Shown here: in pieces, positions 7,911 through 16,844 of the stretch
Position numbering within the stretch: position 1 is the first letter of the stretch
Layout: each line of letters starts with the position of its first letter
Assembly (NCBI RefSeq): GCF_001591665.1
Contig: NZ_BCVI01000052.1
Location: 1 to 64,000, forward strand
DNA length: 64,000 nucleotides
Direction: 5' to 3'
DNA from: Neobacillus soli NBRC 102451
Lineage (GTDB): Bacteria > Bacillota > Bacilli > Bacillales > Cytobacillaceae
Made by a program: the position numbers and the translations under genes
Notes under the pieces: model-generated
What the model was told of the DNA's origin: nothing
The model's database searches: none
Seen by the model: the letters and a program-made list of their open reading frames with translations, nothing else

Positions 7911-8356
7911 AATTTTGTCTTTAAGACCCCTTATTAAAGACAAAACCCCATGGCTTTCCGGCATTTTTGTCTTTAAGAGCCCTTATTAAAGACAAAACCC
8001 CATGACTTTCCGGCCTTTTTGTCTTTAAGAGCCCTTATTAAAGACAAAAACCCATGGCATTCCTACATTTTTGTCTTTAAGGCCCCTTATTAAAGACAAA
8101 ACCCCATGGCTTTCCTGCATTTTTGTCTTCAAGAGCCCTTATTAAAGACAAAACCCCATGGCTTTCCGGCAATTTTGTCTTTAAGACCCCTTATTAAAGA
8201 CAAAACTCCATGGCTTTCCTGCATTTTTGTCTTTAAGAGCCCTTATTAAAGACAAAACTCCATGGCATTCCTGCATTTTTGTCTTCAAGGTCCCTTATTA
8301 AAGACAAAACCCCATGGCTTTCCTGCATTTTTGTCTTTAAGAGCCCTTATTAAAGC
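7911..8356. repeat. 52-bp tandem repeat array B (nine hairpin cores)
   Basis: GTCTT cores begin at 7917, 7969, 8021, 8073, 8125, 8177, 8229, 8281 and 8333, exactly 52 bp apart. The typical unit carries TTTTGTCTTTAA and TTAAAGACAAAA, a perfect 12-bp stem around a 9-nt loop (GAGCCCTTA or variants), then a spacer CCCCATGGCTTTCCTGCAT. Copies differ by a few substitutions (GACCCC/GAGCCC, TTTAAG/TTCAAG). The last copy is degenerate on its right arm. Between the padR remnant and the protease gene. No coding potential. Confidence 0.95.
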
Positions 8357-8371
8357 AATAATATCAATACA

Positions 8372-8413
8372 ACAAAAATAAGCATGGAGAGAATAATCTT
8401 CTCTCTCCATGCT
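8372..8413 (-). terminator. intrinsic terminator after the neutral protease gene
   Basis: AGCATGGAGAGA and TCTCTCCATGCT form a 12-bp stem. On the minus strand the stem is followed by TATTTTTG. It lies 18 bp past the protease stop and before repeat array B. Confidence 0.85.
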
Positions 8414-8430
8414 CATCAGATACTAATCTA

Positions 8431-10065
8431 TTATTCTAAAATTCCTACTTTATCAAATCCATTTGCAGCAGCTGCCGCTTCGGGGCTCCCTTGGCCATAA
8501 AGATCGGCGGCTGATTGAATAATAGCCTTGCGCGCCGCACTAAAATCAGAAGTTGGTGTTAAATAAGTCGATAGCGCACGGTAGTAGATTTTTCCTAATT
8601 TTTCACGTCCAATATCCTGTGCCGTAAGATAAGCAGCACGGTTGATGATAGAGGAATTAATGTGAACGCCGCCATTATCTAAATTTCTTGGAAGATCATA
8701 AAACTCATCCATGTGGGCAGGATATTTACCATTTCCATAGGCAACGTACGCTGCTCCTACTGGATATTTACTCGGGTCACTTAGGCTGCGAAGAGATTCT
8801 CTGCCGTCTGCCTTCGCTCCTGGGCCCATAATATCTTCCCCGATTTCCCAATTGGCATCATCAATTAAGGCACCAAAGATATCTGAAAATGCTTCATTTA
8901 GCGCTCCAGGCTGGAAACGATATTGCAAGTTCGCCGTATTCGTTGTCACGCCATGCGTCATTTCATGGGCCGCCACGTCCAGGCCCGCAGAAAGAGAAAT
9001 CATAAATGATCCATCCCCATCGCCATACGTCATTTGACGACCATCCCAAAAAGCATTGTTATAGTCCGTTCCGTAATGAACGTAAGAGTTGATGGCCATA
9101 CCTTTATCATCCAGTGAGTTTCGGCCATGTTCATCAAGGTAATAGTGATATACTGTTTCAGAATTATAGTGAGCGTCCACTGCCGCTCTATCATAATCCT
9201 TTTTAAAAGAAGCACTGTTACTTGTAAATAAAGAACCGGTTTTTGCATCATAGGTAAAAATTCCACTTAAATTTTTATGGGAATAATCTGCTAATTGAAA
9301 AACGGTACCCTGTTCCGGCATTTTGTTTTGAGATATATGTAGAAGTCTATGGGCCCCTAGTACACCAGTACCAGTCCCTGTTTGTGTTTTGATTTCATCT
9401 GCGTCCATTATCGCATTGTACTGGTCAATGACTTTACCTGACTTGGCATCAACAAAGACATACCAGTTGCCGGGCTCTTCACCATGGAAGTTAACATTTA
9501 CTTTATAAGCTAAACTGTTTTCCCCTTCGAATGGATAAACGACAAGCTCGGTTGTCGGATCATATTGCAATTGGGCTGGAGCGTCAACAGATGATTTCGC
9601 CACTTGCAATGCTTTTTCACCACTCAAAGTTGGTGTTGTATTAAGCGTTGCTTCTTCTATTTCTGAGTTAAGCGAACCATTAACCGCAATAACCTCATTA
9701 TTTTCGTTGTAGTGGACGAGTACTTCAGTACCCTCTACCAGGACACCACTTTTTGTTTGGTTGAAACGAACATGTGTCATCCCGAGATTATCTTTATCCA
9801 CCTTTTTTACCTTTAAATTCGCTTTTGGATTCTTGATTCCCACTTTATTCTTCTTTTCTTCTAAATAGTTAAGGGCATCACTACTTGTACTAGACGTGCG
9901 TTTTTCTAATTGCTTTTCTTTAACAAAAAGCGGAACATTCGCATTCTCATTCCATTTTTTTGTTATGCTTACCTCAGGTTGTTTGGCTAGTACATTACTA
10001 AATGGAAGGGTTCCCGCTAGTAGTGCAGTAGATAAAGCAATTGGTGCAATCATTCTTTTTTTCAA
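8431..10065 (-). CDS. neutral metalloprotease, thermolysin family (bacillolysin)
   Basis: Secreted M4 protease of 544 residues, the normal pre-pro-enzyme length. Signal peptide about 1-27 ending at VLA-K, FTP propeptide domain (about 75-125), PepSY-like part (about 140-215), mature enzyme from about 235. Zinc and catalytic residues are intact: HEMTH (367-371), Glu391 in GALNEAFSD and His468 in DNGGVHINSS. The start is TTG at 10065 with AGGAGG 7 nt upstream. Single-gene unit with a strong terminator. It degrades extracellular protein; the npr-type name is known but the exact symbol is not assignable. Confidence 0.95.
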   Translation of the reverse strand: MKKRMIAPIALSTALLAGTLPFSNVLAKQPEVSITKKWNENANVPLFVKEKQLEKRTSSTSSDALNYLEEKKNKVGIKNPKANLKVKKVDKDNLGMTHVRFNQTKSGVLVEGTEVLVHYNENNEVIAVNGSLNSEIEEATLNTTPTLSGEKALQVAKSSVDAPAQLQYDPTTELVVYPFEGENSLAYKVNVNFHGEEPGNWYVFVDAKSGKVIDQYNAIMDADEIKTQTGTGTGVLGAHRLLHISQNKMPEQGTVFQLADYSHKNLSGIFTYDAKTGSLFTSNSASFKKDYDRAAVDAHYNSETVYHYYLDEHGRNSLDDKGMAINSYVHYGTDYNNAFWDGRQMTYGDGDGSFMISLSAGLDVAAHEMTHGVTTNTANLQYRFQPGALNEAFSDIFGALIDDANWEIGEDIMGPGAKADGRESLRSLSDPSKYPVGAAYVAYGNGKYPAHMDEFYDLPRNLDNGGVHINSSIINRAAYLTAQDIGREKLGKIYYRALSTYLTPTSDFSAARKAIIQSAADLYGQGSPEAAAAANGFDKVGILE

Positions 10066-10330
10066 AATATTACCTCCTAATCGTTGATAATATTTAGTAT
10101 AGAGTCCCTTGGATAAGGCTGCATGATTAGTTAGAATTATCTTAAAACATAGAAATCTAGTACCTAATTTCTACGAAAAATGGTATTACTAAGTAATAGG
10201 AAGGATACATATCCATCCTATAATAAATTTCGGCCTTCGAAGTAATTAGATTGAACTAATATTTGTGAAAAATTAGGAGATAAAGTGAACTAGGTCTTTT
10301 ATACCAGGAAAGGTGGATTTTATGCAAAAA

Positions 10331-10351
10331 TAAAAACCGCCAAACGACGGT
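10331..10351 (-). terminator. intrinsic terminator after the phospholipase A2-like gene
   Basis: AAACCG...CGGTTT stem, followed on the minus strand by TTATTTTTGC. It lies about 75 bp past the stop at 10426. Confidence 0.65.
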
Positions 10352-10425
10352 TTATGACCTCAGGAATGAAAAGGGATGAAGCGCGTGCCTTTTGTCTGCC
10401 GTGTTTTTCAAATAAATCATTATTT

Positions 10426-10719
10426 TCACGGTCGCCTGCCGCATCTGAATGTGGTTGTTACTTTCATAAAGTCGTACATGAGTGCAGCCTTTCTTCCCTT
10501 TTCCGTATTTGGGTTCCTTTTGTAGCGGAGGCAATCGATAAATTCCTCATTACAGCGACAGGGGGATATTCCTCTGCCAATACAATAGTCATGCCTTTGG
10601 CAGCAGGCATCTACATCATTAATGGGTGCACCCGGTCCACTGCAGCCAGGTCCACACCATCTATATCCGGGGAAAATACATAAAGAAAATGGACTCCTTC
10701 TTCTTCTTCTTCTTGGCAA
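10426..10719 (-). CDS. small phospholipase A2-like protein
   Basis: 97 residues. A basic N-terminus (PRRRRRRS) is followed by FPGYRWCGPGCSGPGAP, which fits a calcium-binding loop, and by DACCQRHDYC, the CCxxHDxC signature of secreted phospholipase A2 (His plus adjacent Asp). More cysteines follow (CRCNEEFIDC). The family matches the parvovirus-VP1-like bacterial phospholipase A2 group in Bacillus. No typical signal peptide. TTG at 10719 is chosen because AGGAGG is 7 nt upstream; the GTG at 10728 overlaps the Shine-Dalgarno. Enzymatic activity is inferred. Confidence 0.8.
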   Translation of the reverse strand: MPRRRRRRSPFSLCIFPGYRWCGPGCSGPGAPINDVDACCQRHDYCIGRGISPCRCNEEFIDCLRYKRNPNTEKGRKAALMYDFMKVTTTFRCGRRP

Positions 10720-10945
10720 AACCCGCACCTCCTATACAGTTTTCAATTATCAGCCAGCATAGCTTACCGGTTTATTACTAATAACATATGAAACTTCCAT
10801 GAAAGCGAAATGGCAAAAGCCCTGTACTCGTCCATTCTTTTGAAAAACGTTAATTGAATACGACCTTTCAAAAGAAAACTTTACGAATTCAATGAAAATT
10901 ATGGTAAATTACTATTAAGATTATACGGAATGAGGGTGGACATTC

Positions 10946-11743
10946 ATGTTAGAAAAATTTCCGGTTTACATGACTTCTTTTAAACAAGAAAGAATGATTC
11001 GAGTATATCTTCCTGAGAACTACAACAATGAAAATAGAAGGTATCCCGTGCTTTATATGCATGATGGACAAAATGTGTTTGAAGATGAAGGTGCCATTAA
11101 AGGGGTATCCTTAGGAATGAAAGACTACTTGGACGAAAGTGGTATGGAGCTTATTGTTATTGCGATTGACCAAAATCCAGAAGGTGAAGAGAGGGTAAAC
11201 GAATACTGTCCCTGGGTAAATGGTGCACTGAGCGAACAAATATTAGGCTATGCCAGTCCATCCGGCGGCAGAGGAGAAGAATACTTGGATTTCATCGTCG
11301 AAGAACTTAAACCCTTAATAGATCAGAAGTACCGCACGCTAAAGAATCATACTTCGATGGCAGGGATTTCATTAGGACGCCTAATCTCCACTTATGCAGC
11401 CTGCCGTTATCCTAAGATTTTTAAAAGAGTTGCTGCATTGTCAACTGGGTTTTATCGAAACCAAGAGGAAATCGAAAATTTATTGAGAAACTCCGACTTG
11501 TCAGCACTCGAGAAATTCTACATGGACTTTGGAACAAAAGAAGTAGGAGAAGATGAAGAAATGAATAAAGTTTTTCTCGACCTTAGTAATAGAGTATATG
11601 AGATTTTGAATGGTAAAATAGCAAACTTTAACTATCAACTTATTGAAGAAGCTGAACACGCTTATATCTTCTTTAGAAAAAGAATTCCTTCCATGCTTGC
11701 TTATTTATTTTCAGACGAAATAAGTAAAGGTATGGCTGAGTAA
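10946..11743 (+). CDS. putative esterase, alpha/beta hydrolase (esterase D-like)
   Basis: 265 residues of the Esterase family that includes enterochelin-esterase-like and YbbA-like enzymes. LYMHDGQNVF is the conserved early strand, AGISLGRL the nucleophile elbow (usual form GxSxGG; here an Arg replaces the last Gly), and EAEHAYIFF carries the catalytic His. No signal peptide, so cytoplasmic. GAGGGTGG precedes the ATG. The substrate is unknown. A 12-bp hairpin overlaps its stop codon. Confidence 0.85.
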   Translation: MLEKFPVYMTSFKQERMIRVYLPENYNNENRRYPVLYMHDGQNVFEDEGAIKGVSLGMKDYLDESGMELIVIAIDQNPEGEERVNEYCPWVNGALSEQILGYASPSGGRGEEYLDFIVEELKPLIDQKYRTLKNHTSMAGISLGRLISTYAACRYPKIFKRVAALSTGFYRNQEEIENLLRNSDLSALEKFYMDFGTKEVGEDEEMNKVFLDLSNRVYEILNGKIANFNYQLIEEAEHAYIFFRKRIPSMLAYLFSDEISKGMAE

Positions 11744-11760
11744 TAGCCATACCTTTCATC
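11726..11760. terminator. bidirectional terminator overlapping the esterase stop codon
   Basis: AAAGGTATGGCT (11726-11737) and AGCCATACCTTT (11745-11756) form a perfect 12-bp stem whose loop contains the TAA stop. The convergent hydrolase remnant ends at 11763, so it serves both directions. Confidence 0.8.
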
Positions 11761-11762
11761 TA

Positions 11763-12760
11763 CTATTTTGTATGGTTCCATTCAAAAACTGTATCCTTCA
11801 CTAATTGCACAAAGGTTTGCTTTTCCTCGATGAACAAGCTATGGGCAGACTGCTCGAACCACACCCATTTTTTATAGGGAGCTTGAAGCTGGTTAAAAAA
11901 GTTCGCTGCTATTTCACTTGGGGCGGTGAAATCATGACGCACGCAGCAGATAATGACCGGAACCTGAATATTTTTGCTAGATTGAAACAAATCTAGCCTT
12001 GCTAACTCCTCTTTAAAAACATCCATGGAATACATTTGTCCCCTCACCCATTTTATTAAATCAATGAAGCGATATTCAGGGCTTTTTATGACTGACTTCA
12101 CAATAGTACCCGCAAAATTCCCTGTGTGGACAAGGCCTCCGCCAAATTCCTGTAACCATTTATTGTGAATCCGATCTGCGTTCAACTTTTTCCACGGGGG
12201 AGGTCCTAGTTTTTCAAGTTGTGAATAAGCCTTTTCATTTCCTATACCTCCCTCGCTTTTCTGAGCGTGTATTCATAAGAGATTCTTTCGTTTTCCTCCA
12301 TATTTACAACTTGCGAAACGGCAAAATACCCGGCAAACAGTTCCGGCTTGCGCTCAATGGCCAAATAGGAGAGAATCGTTCCCCAAGAGTGACCAAGCAA
12401 GTAAACTTTTTCTTGGTTAAAACGAGCGCACAACTTTCCCGCTACTTCAATTAAATCAGTAACCATTTGATCAATGGTCATCGAGTCTTTTGGCACTTTT
12501 TTTGAAAAAGAAAGACCAGACCCCCGCTGATCATAGTTCACAACAAGAAAATCCTTTTCAAGTTCGGAGCTGTGCCGGCTAATGAAACCAATTTGCGCTC
12601 CGCCTGGCCCCCCATGTACCCAGAGAAGGATAGGTTTGCTTTGATCGTGTCCGCGAAGGAGCAGCCATTGTTCCACACCGCCGATGTTCATCGATTCAAG
12701 TGAAGCGATACTGTTTGGCGCATTTGGAATAGTTGGGGTTTTATTTGTAAACATGTTCAT
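11763..12760 (-). pseudogene. alpha/beta hydrolase (proline iminopeptidase-like), frameshifted
   Basis: Two abutting frames form one protein. The N-terminal part (12760-12242) has the oxyanion loop WVHGGPGG and nucleophile GHSWG. It runs into a TAG after RKAREV. The next frame continues GNEKAYSQLEKLGPPPWKKL and on to 11763, with the acid in CVRHDFTAPSE and the catalytic His in QSAHSLF. A single-base indel near 12240 explains the split. All catalytic residues survive, so this is a very recent pseudogene or a sequencing error. Confidence 0.85.
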
Positions 12761-12877
12761 TAGCTCCCATCGGCATTTTCAATAGTTTCGAGTTACATTC
12801 TATTTCTAGATTAGGAAGATTTAGATAATATCAGAGATACAATTCTTGTCACTAATATATTCCTTCCACCACTTATA

Positions 12878-12929
12878 TTTTCCTTCATTTTTGAATTAGA
12901 AATGAAGGAAAACATCCATCAAGGATGTT
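12878..12929 (-). terminator. double hairpin at the end of the glucosamine locus
   Basis: AACATCC / GGATGTT (12911-12917 / 12923-12929) spans the nagB-like stop codon. Immediately downstream on the minus strand is a 13-bp stem TTTTCCTTCATTT / AAATGAAGGAAAA (12878-12890 / 12900-12912). T-tracts are short, but tandem stems at this position fit transcript termination or 3-prime protection. Confidence 0.6.
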
Positions 12930-13665
12930 TTTGTTTAAAATCCATTAAATTTGCTGCCGCTTCTTCATCGATAAACACATAAGAATCCTGATGTATTCTT
13001 ATTACAGTGGAAGGAATTAGATTAGTTGTTTCTTCTTCGATTGTTTTTTGAACGATTGTGGCCTTCTTGCTTCCGTTTGCGATTAAAATTGCTTTTTTGG
13101 ATTCTAAAATGTGCGTAATACCAAGGGTAATTCCTTTGTCCAATTCCCTAGCTTCTTTGAAATACTTTTGCCCAACGATTTTAGACGTATGACTTAATTC
13201 AACTACATGAGCGAATAAATCGAAAGAAATACCTGGTTCATTGAAGCCCAGATGGCCGTTCATTCCGACGCCTAAAATTATAATATCAATTTTTTCCTTT
13301 TGCGAAATCACTTCATCTATTCGTTTGCATTCTTTTTCTAAATCAGAGGATTTAACATCAAAGAAATAAATATTTTCTTCCTTAACACCGATAGGAGTAA
13401 ATAACGTGTCATATAAAAAATGAAGGCAGCTTCCTTCTTCTTCTCTTCCAATTCCGACAAATTCATCTAGTCCAATAAAGGTACAAGCAGAAAAGTCAAC
13501 CTCGTTTTGTTCGTGTGCTTTTACTAAATATTGATATGTTTTTCTAGGTGTATCTCCTCCTGCTAAACAAAGAACGGCAGTTGGATTTTCAATTACATAA
13601 TCGATAATAAATTTAGCTGTATATTTTGACATTTCCTTATAATCTTTTAAAACATTAACAATCAC
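12919..13665 (-). CDS. glucosamine-6-phosphate deaminase-like protein (NagB family)
   Basis: 248 residues with the phosphosugar-isomerase motifs of NagB: LAGGDTPRKTY (phosphate loop), GLDEFVGI (catalytic Asp) and GMNGHLGFNEPG (catalytic His and Glu). Expected reaction: glucosamine-6-phosphate to fructose-6-phosphate plus ammonia. Its start overlaps the permease stop by 4 bp (ATGA), so it is translationally coupled to the importer. No sugar kinase is encoded nearby, so glucosamine would have to be phosphorylated by an enzyme encoded elsewhere. Whether it is NagB proper or a relative with another amino sugar is open. Confidence 0.85.
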   Translation of the reverse strand: MIVNVLKDYKEMSKYTAKFIIDYVIENPTAVLCLAGGDTPRKTYQYLVKAHEQNEVDFSACTFIGLDEFVGIGREEEGSCLHFLYDTLFTPIGVKEENIYFFDVKSSDLEKECKRIDEVISQKEKIDIIILGVGMNGHLGFNEPGISFDLFAHVVELSHTSKIVGQKYFKEARELDKGITLGITHILESKKAILIANGSKKATIVQKTIEEETTNLIPSTVIRIHQDSYVFIDEEAAANLMDFKQKHP

Positions 13666-14513
13666 TCTTTAATTCCCCCCGCAGTCATTCCTTGAACCAA
13701 TTGCCTTTGGAACAGAAAGACAATGATAATTGGTGGTAATGAGGCTAACACTCCACCAGTAGCGATCATACCGTAGTCAACGGCATTTTTCCCACTGAAT
13801 TCTGATATCGCAACCGATATTGTTTTTGCTTCCAGTGAAGAGGTGAATAATAACGAAAAGAAGAACTCGTCCCACGATAAAAGAAAGGCAAGAATTCCAG
13901 TCGCAATGATACCTGGTCTAACAATTGGCAATACAATATGCCACAAAGTTTGAAATCTGCTACAACCATCTATGGCGGAAGCTTCTTCAAAACTCTTAGA
14001 AAAAGAGGAAAAATAACTTTGCATGATCCAAATAACAAATGGAATCACAAACGTTAAATCTAGCAATATTAAAGTTCCTTTTGTATCTAACATTCCAACA
14101 TTGCTTAAAATCAAATAAAGAGGAATGACAACGACAACTGGAGGAATCATGTAGGTAAATAAAAATAAATAAATCAACTTTTGACGAAAGCGAAATTTTA
14201 ACCGAGCGAAGGCGTAAGCAGCTAATGAACCTACAATTAAAGCGATTGTGGCTACGCAAAATGAAACAATTAAACTATTCAACATAGAAACCTTAAACGC
14301 ATAGGCGATATCATTATTTGGATTGGTAAAAATATCGATATAACGCTTAAAAGTAACCTCATTTGGTATCCAATCAAGGGGGACTTTTGTTAACTCCTTT
14401 TGGTAAGAGATACTTGAAATAACTAACCAAGAAAATGGTCCCAATGTGCATAGTGTTATGGCAATGGCAAACAGATATTGAAAAAAGGAAAAAGCTTTAT
14501 TCTTTTTCATCAA
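13662..14513 (-). CDS. CUT1 sugar ABC transporter permease (MalG-like)
   Basis: 283 residues, six membrane helices, with the EAA loop that contacts the ATPase visible as EEASAIDGCSRFQTLWHIVLP. N-terminus SFFQYLFAIAITLCTLGPFSWLV fits MalG/UgpE. It overlaps both neighbours by 4 bp. Partner of the permease upstream and the lipoprotein at 15444. No ATPase is in the locus, which is normal for CUT1 systems that share an MsmX/UgpC ATPase. Confidence 0.93.
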   Translation of the reverse strand: MMKKNKAFSFFQYLFAIAITLCTLGPFSWLVISSISYQKELTKVPLDWIPNEVTFKRYIDIFTNPNNDIAYAFKVSMLNSLIVSFCVATIALIVGSLAAYAFARLKFRFRQKLIYLFLFTYMIPPVVVVIPLYLILSNVGMLDTKGTLILLDLTFVIPFVIWIMQSYFSSFSKSFEEASAIDGCSRFQTLWHIVLPIVRPGIIATGILAFLLSWDEFFFSLLFTSSLEAKTISVAISEFSGKNAVDYGMIATGGVLASLPPIIIVFLFQRQLVQGMTAGGIKE

Positions 14514-15394
14514 TTTGCCCCCTCACTTTTCAAGACCTTCACATATAGGAAGGTTAAGGTCAGAATCATAAAAGCTATCAAATAGGAAATCGTTGCACCT
14601 TGTGAGTATTGAAGGTTGGTGAACGATTTTAGATAGGCATCATAGGTTAAGGTGAGTGTCCCGTTTGCAGGGCCTCCTCTTGTGGTAGCGTAAATAATAT
14701 CAAACACTTTGAATGCTTCCATCGTTCTCACTACAATGATAACTAGAATCGTTGGTTTTAGAAATGGAATGGTTAAATGGTAGAATCGTTGAAAGATATT
14801 TGCTCCATCAACACGTGCTGCTTCATAAATCGAAAGGTTTCGCAGTTGCAAACTTGCTAAAAAAAAGAGTACTACTAAAGGAGTCATTTTCCAGACATCT
14901 GCAATTATGATCATATTCATCGCAAGCCATGGACTTCCTAACCAAGACTGATAATGGTCAATGAGCCCTAATTGAGTTAGCAAAGCATTTAGTGCTCCAT
15001 ATTCTGGATGGTAAATCCACTTCCACATTGCCCCATTCACAATGGTAGGTACTGCCCATGGAATAATAATGATTGTTCGAAGAAATGTTTTCCCTTTAAT
15101 ATCTTCGTTTAACAGAAGGGCAATGAAGATTCCTAAAGTAATTTCAACTGTAAGCGAAACACCGGTAAAATAAGCCGTTCTTCCTGTCGTTGACCAAAAT
15201 TCTTTATCTTTAAGCAATTCAAGGTAATTTTGAAGCCAAACCCATTGTCCATACTGGCTCGATGTTAAATCCATATTTTTTAAACTGTAAATAAATGTTG
15301 TAAAAAGAGGGAAGATAACAATCCCAAAAACGATCACACATGCAGGTGCAATTACCAGCCAAGCAAATCTCTGTTCGGAAAGTTGTTTTTTCAT
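14510..15394 (-). CDS. CUT1 sugar ABC transporter permease (MalF/UgpA-like)
   Basis: About 294 residues with six helices and the EAA motif EAARVDGANIFQRFYHLTIP. ATG at 15394 (MKKQLSEQRF) has AGGGGAACC upstream; the open frame reaches 15418 without a better site. A stem-loop separates it from the binding-protein gene, and it overlaps the next permease by 4 bp. Predicted cargo, from context, is an amino-sugar oligosaccharide. Confidence 0.93.
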   Translation of the reverse strand: MKKQLSEQRFAWLVIAPACVIVFGIVIFPLFTTFIYSLKNMDLTSSQYGQWVWLQNYLELLKDKEFWSTTGRTAYFTGVSLTVEITLGIFIALLLNEDIKGKTFLRTIIIIPWAVPTIVNGAMWKWIYHPEYGALNALLTQLGLIDHYQSWLGSPWLAMNMIIIADVWKMTPLVVLFFLASLQLRNLSIYEAARVDGANIFQRFYHLTIPFLKPTILVIIVVRTMEAFKVFDIIYATTRGGPANGTLTLTYDAYLKSFTNLQYSQGATISYLIAFMILTLTFLYVKVLKSEGAN

Positions 15395-15417
15395 AATTGG
15401 TTCCCCTTTATAGAACA

Positions 15418-15438
15418 AAAGGGGTCAAAGACCCCTTT
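15418..15438. terminator. intercistronic hairpin between binding protein and permease
   Basis: AAAGGGGTC / GACCCCTTT, a 9-bp stem with an AAA loop on the plus strand. On the minus strand it is followed by TTGTTC, a weak T-tract, so partial termination or 3-prime end protection is more likely than full termination. Comparable hairpins lie after malE-type genes in other operons. Confidence 0.7.
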
Positions 15439-15443
15439 ATTTT

Positions 15444-16706
15444 TTATTTAGAAGCGATTTCTTCTGCTTTTTTCTGCACAGAATCTAACGCTTGTTCAGG
15501 TGTTATTTCGCCTAACAGTGCTTTCTGAACACTCACTTGCAGTTCAGTTGATAATTCACCATACCAAGGTACACGTGGGCGATTCTCTAGGTTTTCATAT
15601 TGAACTTTTGATGCCTCTACAACTTCTGGTCCTGTCTTTACAACATCTTGGTCTTCATATAATGATTTCCAGATGGGAAGAGCATTTTTTGCAAAACGCT
15701 TTTGAACATCTTTTGATGATAAGTATTGAATGTATTTCCATGCTTCATCGGCATGTTTGCTTCCTTTAGTCACCGAAAGACCCATGCCGCCATTTACACT
15801 CATTCCGTTATGACCTTGTGTGCCAGGAACTGGGGCAATCCCTACTCTCCCTACCACGCTTGATTCCTTCGGATCGTTGGCCATATTGTACATGTACGTC
15901 CAGTTTAGAGCGAATGCTGCTTTCCCACTGGAGAATACACCGCGAACATCTTCTTCTAAATATTGAGTTGATTTCGAATTGGTTAAGCCATCTTTAAGAG
16001 ACTGGGTCATAAAGGTGAGAGCGGCTAAATTTTCTTTTGAATTCACGGTTGGTTTGCCATTTTCATCGACCAATGCCCCACCGAAGGATGAGGTAAACGC
16101 TGTGAAGTCACATATAAGTGCCTCCGCTTGTGCCCATGACCCAACGATTGGCGTATCAGAGATTCCCTTATCCTTAATTGCTTTGGCTTGAGTTAACAAT
16201 TCATCCCATGTATTTGGGGGATTATCAAACCCGGCTTGTTTTAACATGTCTGTGTTATAAAATAAGAATTTTGTATCGTTTAACCATGGCATACCATATA
16301 ATTTATCTTGGTAAGAAACAGAATCAATAGCACCTGCAAATATATCAGAGCGATTGCTATCAGTTAATTTGTCAGATACTTCTTTTACGAATCCTGCCTT
16401 TGCAAATTTTGCTGTCCACGGCGCATCAATAATAACAATATCGTAGCCTCCTGTTGGGGCTGAAGTTTGAATTTTTTGTTCTAATGCTTCATAAGGCACG
16501 AAAGTTGGTTTCACTTTAATGCTTGGATTTTTATTTTCAAACTCTTTTGTAATCGCTTTAACGTCCTCTTCAGAATAACCTGCTTGTTTCATGAATAAAG
16601 CATTGATTGTTACCTTACCGTCTTTCCCGCTGCTGCTTGTCGAGCAACCTGCAACAATTCCCGCTAATAGAATGATACTTAATAATGTTAACAGCGCCTT
16701 CTTCAC
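15444..16706 (-). CDS. CUT1 extracellular solute-binding lipoprotein
   Basis: About 420 residues. GTG at 16706 has GAGGGGGAG upstream, and the product then begins with a classic lipoprotein signal (KKALLTLLSIILLAG, lipobox VAGC). The rest is a family 1 binding protein: YDIVIIDAPWTAKFAKAG, DKLYGMPW, LFYNTDMLKQAGFDNPPNTWDEL. It captures the sugar for the two permeases downstream. Hairpins flank the gene on both sides (15418-15438 and 16743-16779). Confidence 0.95.
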   Translation of the reverse strand: MKKALLTLLSIILLAGIVAGCSTSSSGKDGKVTINALFMKQAGYSEEDVKAITKEFENKNPSIKVKPTFVPYEALEQKIQTSAPTGGYDIVIIDAPWTAKFAKAGFVKEVSDKLTDSNRSDIFAGAIDSVSYQDKLYGMPWLNDTKFLFYNTDMLKQAGFDNPPNTWDELLTQAKAIKDKGISDTPIVGSWAQAEALICDFTAFTSSFGGALVDENGKPTVNSKENLAALTFMTQSLKDGLTNSKSTQYLEEDVRGVFSSGKAAFALNWTYMYNMANDPKESSVVGRVGIAPVPGTQGHNGMSVNGGMGLSVTKGSKHADEAWKYIQYLSSKDVQKRFAKNALPIWKSLYEDQDVVKTGPEVVEASKVQYENLENRPRVPWYGELSTELQVSVQKALLGEITPEQALDSVQKKAEEIASK

Positions 16707-16742
16707 GAAAAACTCCCCCTCTAAGGTTAGTAAACTTTCATA

Positions 16743-16779
16743 AATCAAAGGGCAATCGCAAAAAGATTGCCCTTTGATT
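16743..16779. other. 15-bp perfect inverted repeat upstream of the binding-protein gene
   Basis: AATCAAAGGGCAATC and GATTGCCCTTTGATT with a 7-nt loop, 36 bp upstream of the binding-protein start and 65 bp downstream of the glucosaminidase stop. Neither strand shows a T-run of terminator quality. Could be a terminator, an mRNA-stabilising stem or a regulator site. Confidence 0.75.
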
Positions 16780-16844
16780 CGGTGGTCACCACTTTACAGC
16801 AAAATATTTTTTAACAAACTATTATTCTATTGATATTTAACTTT

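Noticed and set aside
7911..8356. CRISPR array
   Set aside because: Repeats and intervals are both conserved, so there are no unique spacers; the period is exact and no cas genes are present. The unit is a tandem repeat.
10354..10683. 109-codon plus-strand ORF
   Set aside because: Antisense to the phospholipase A2-like gene, whose motifs are conserved; no Shine-Dalgarno.
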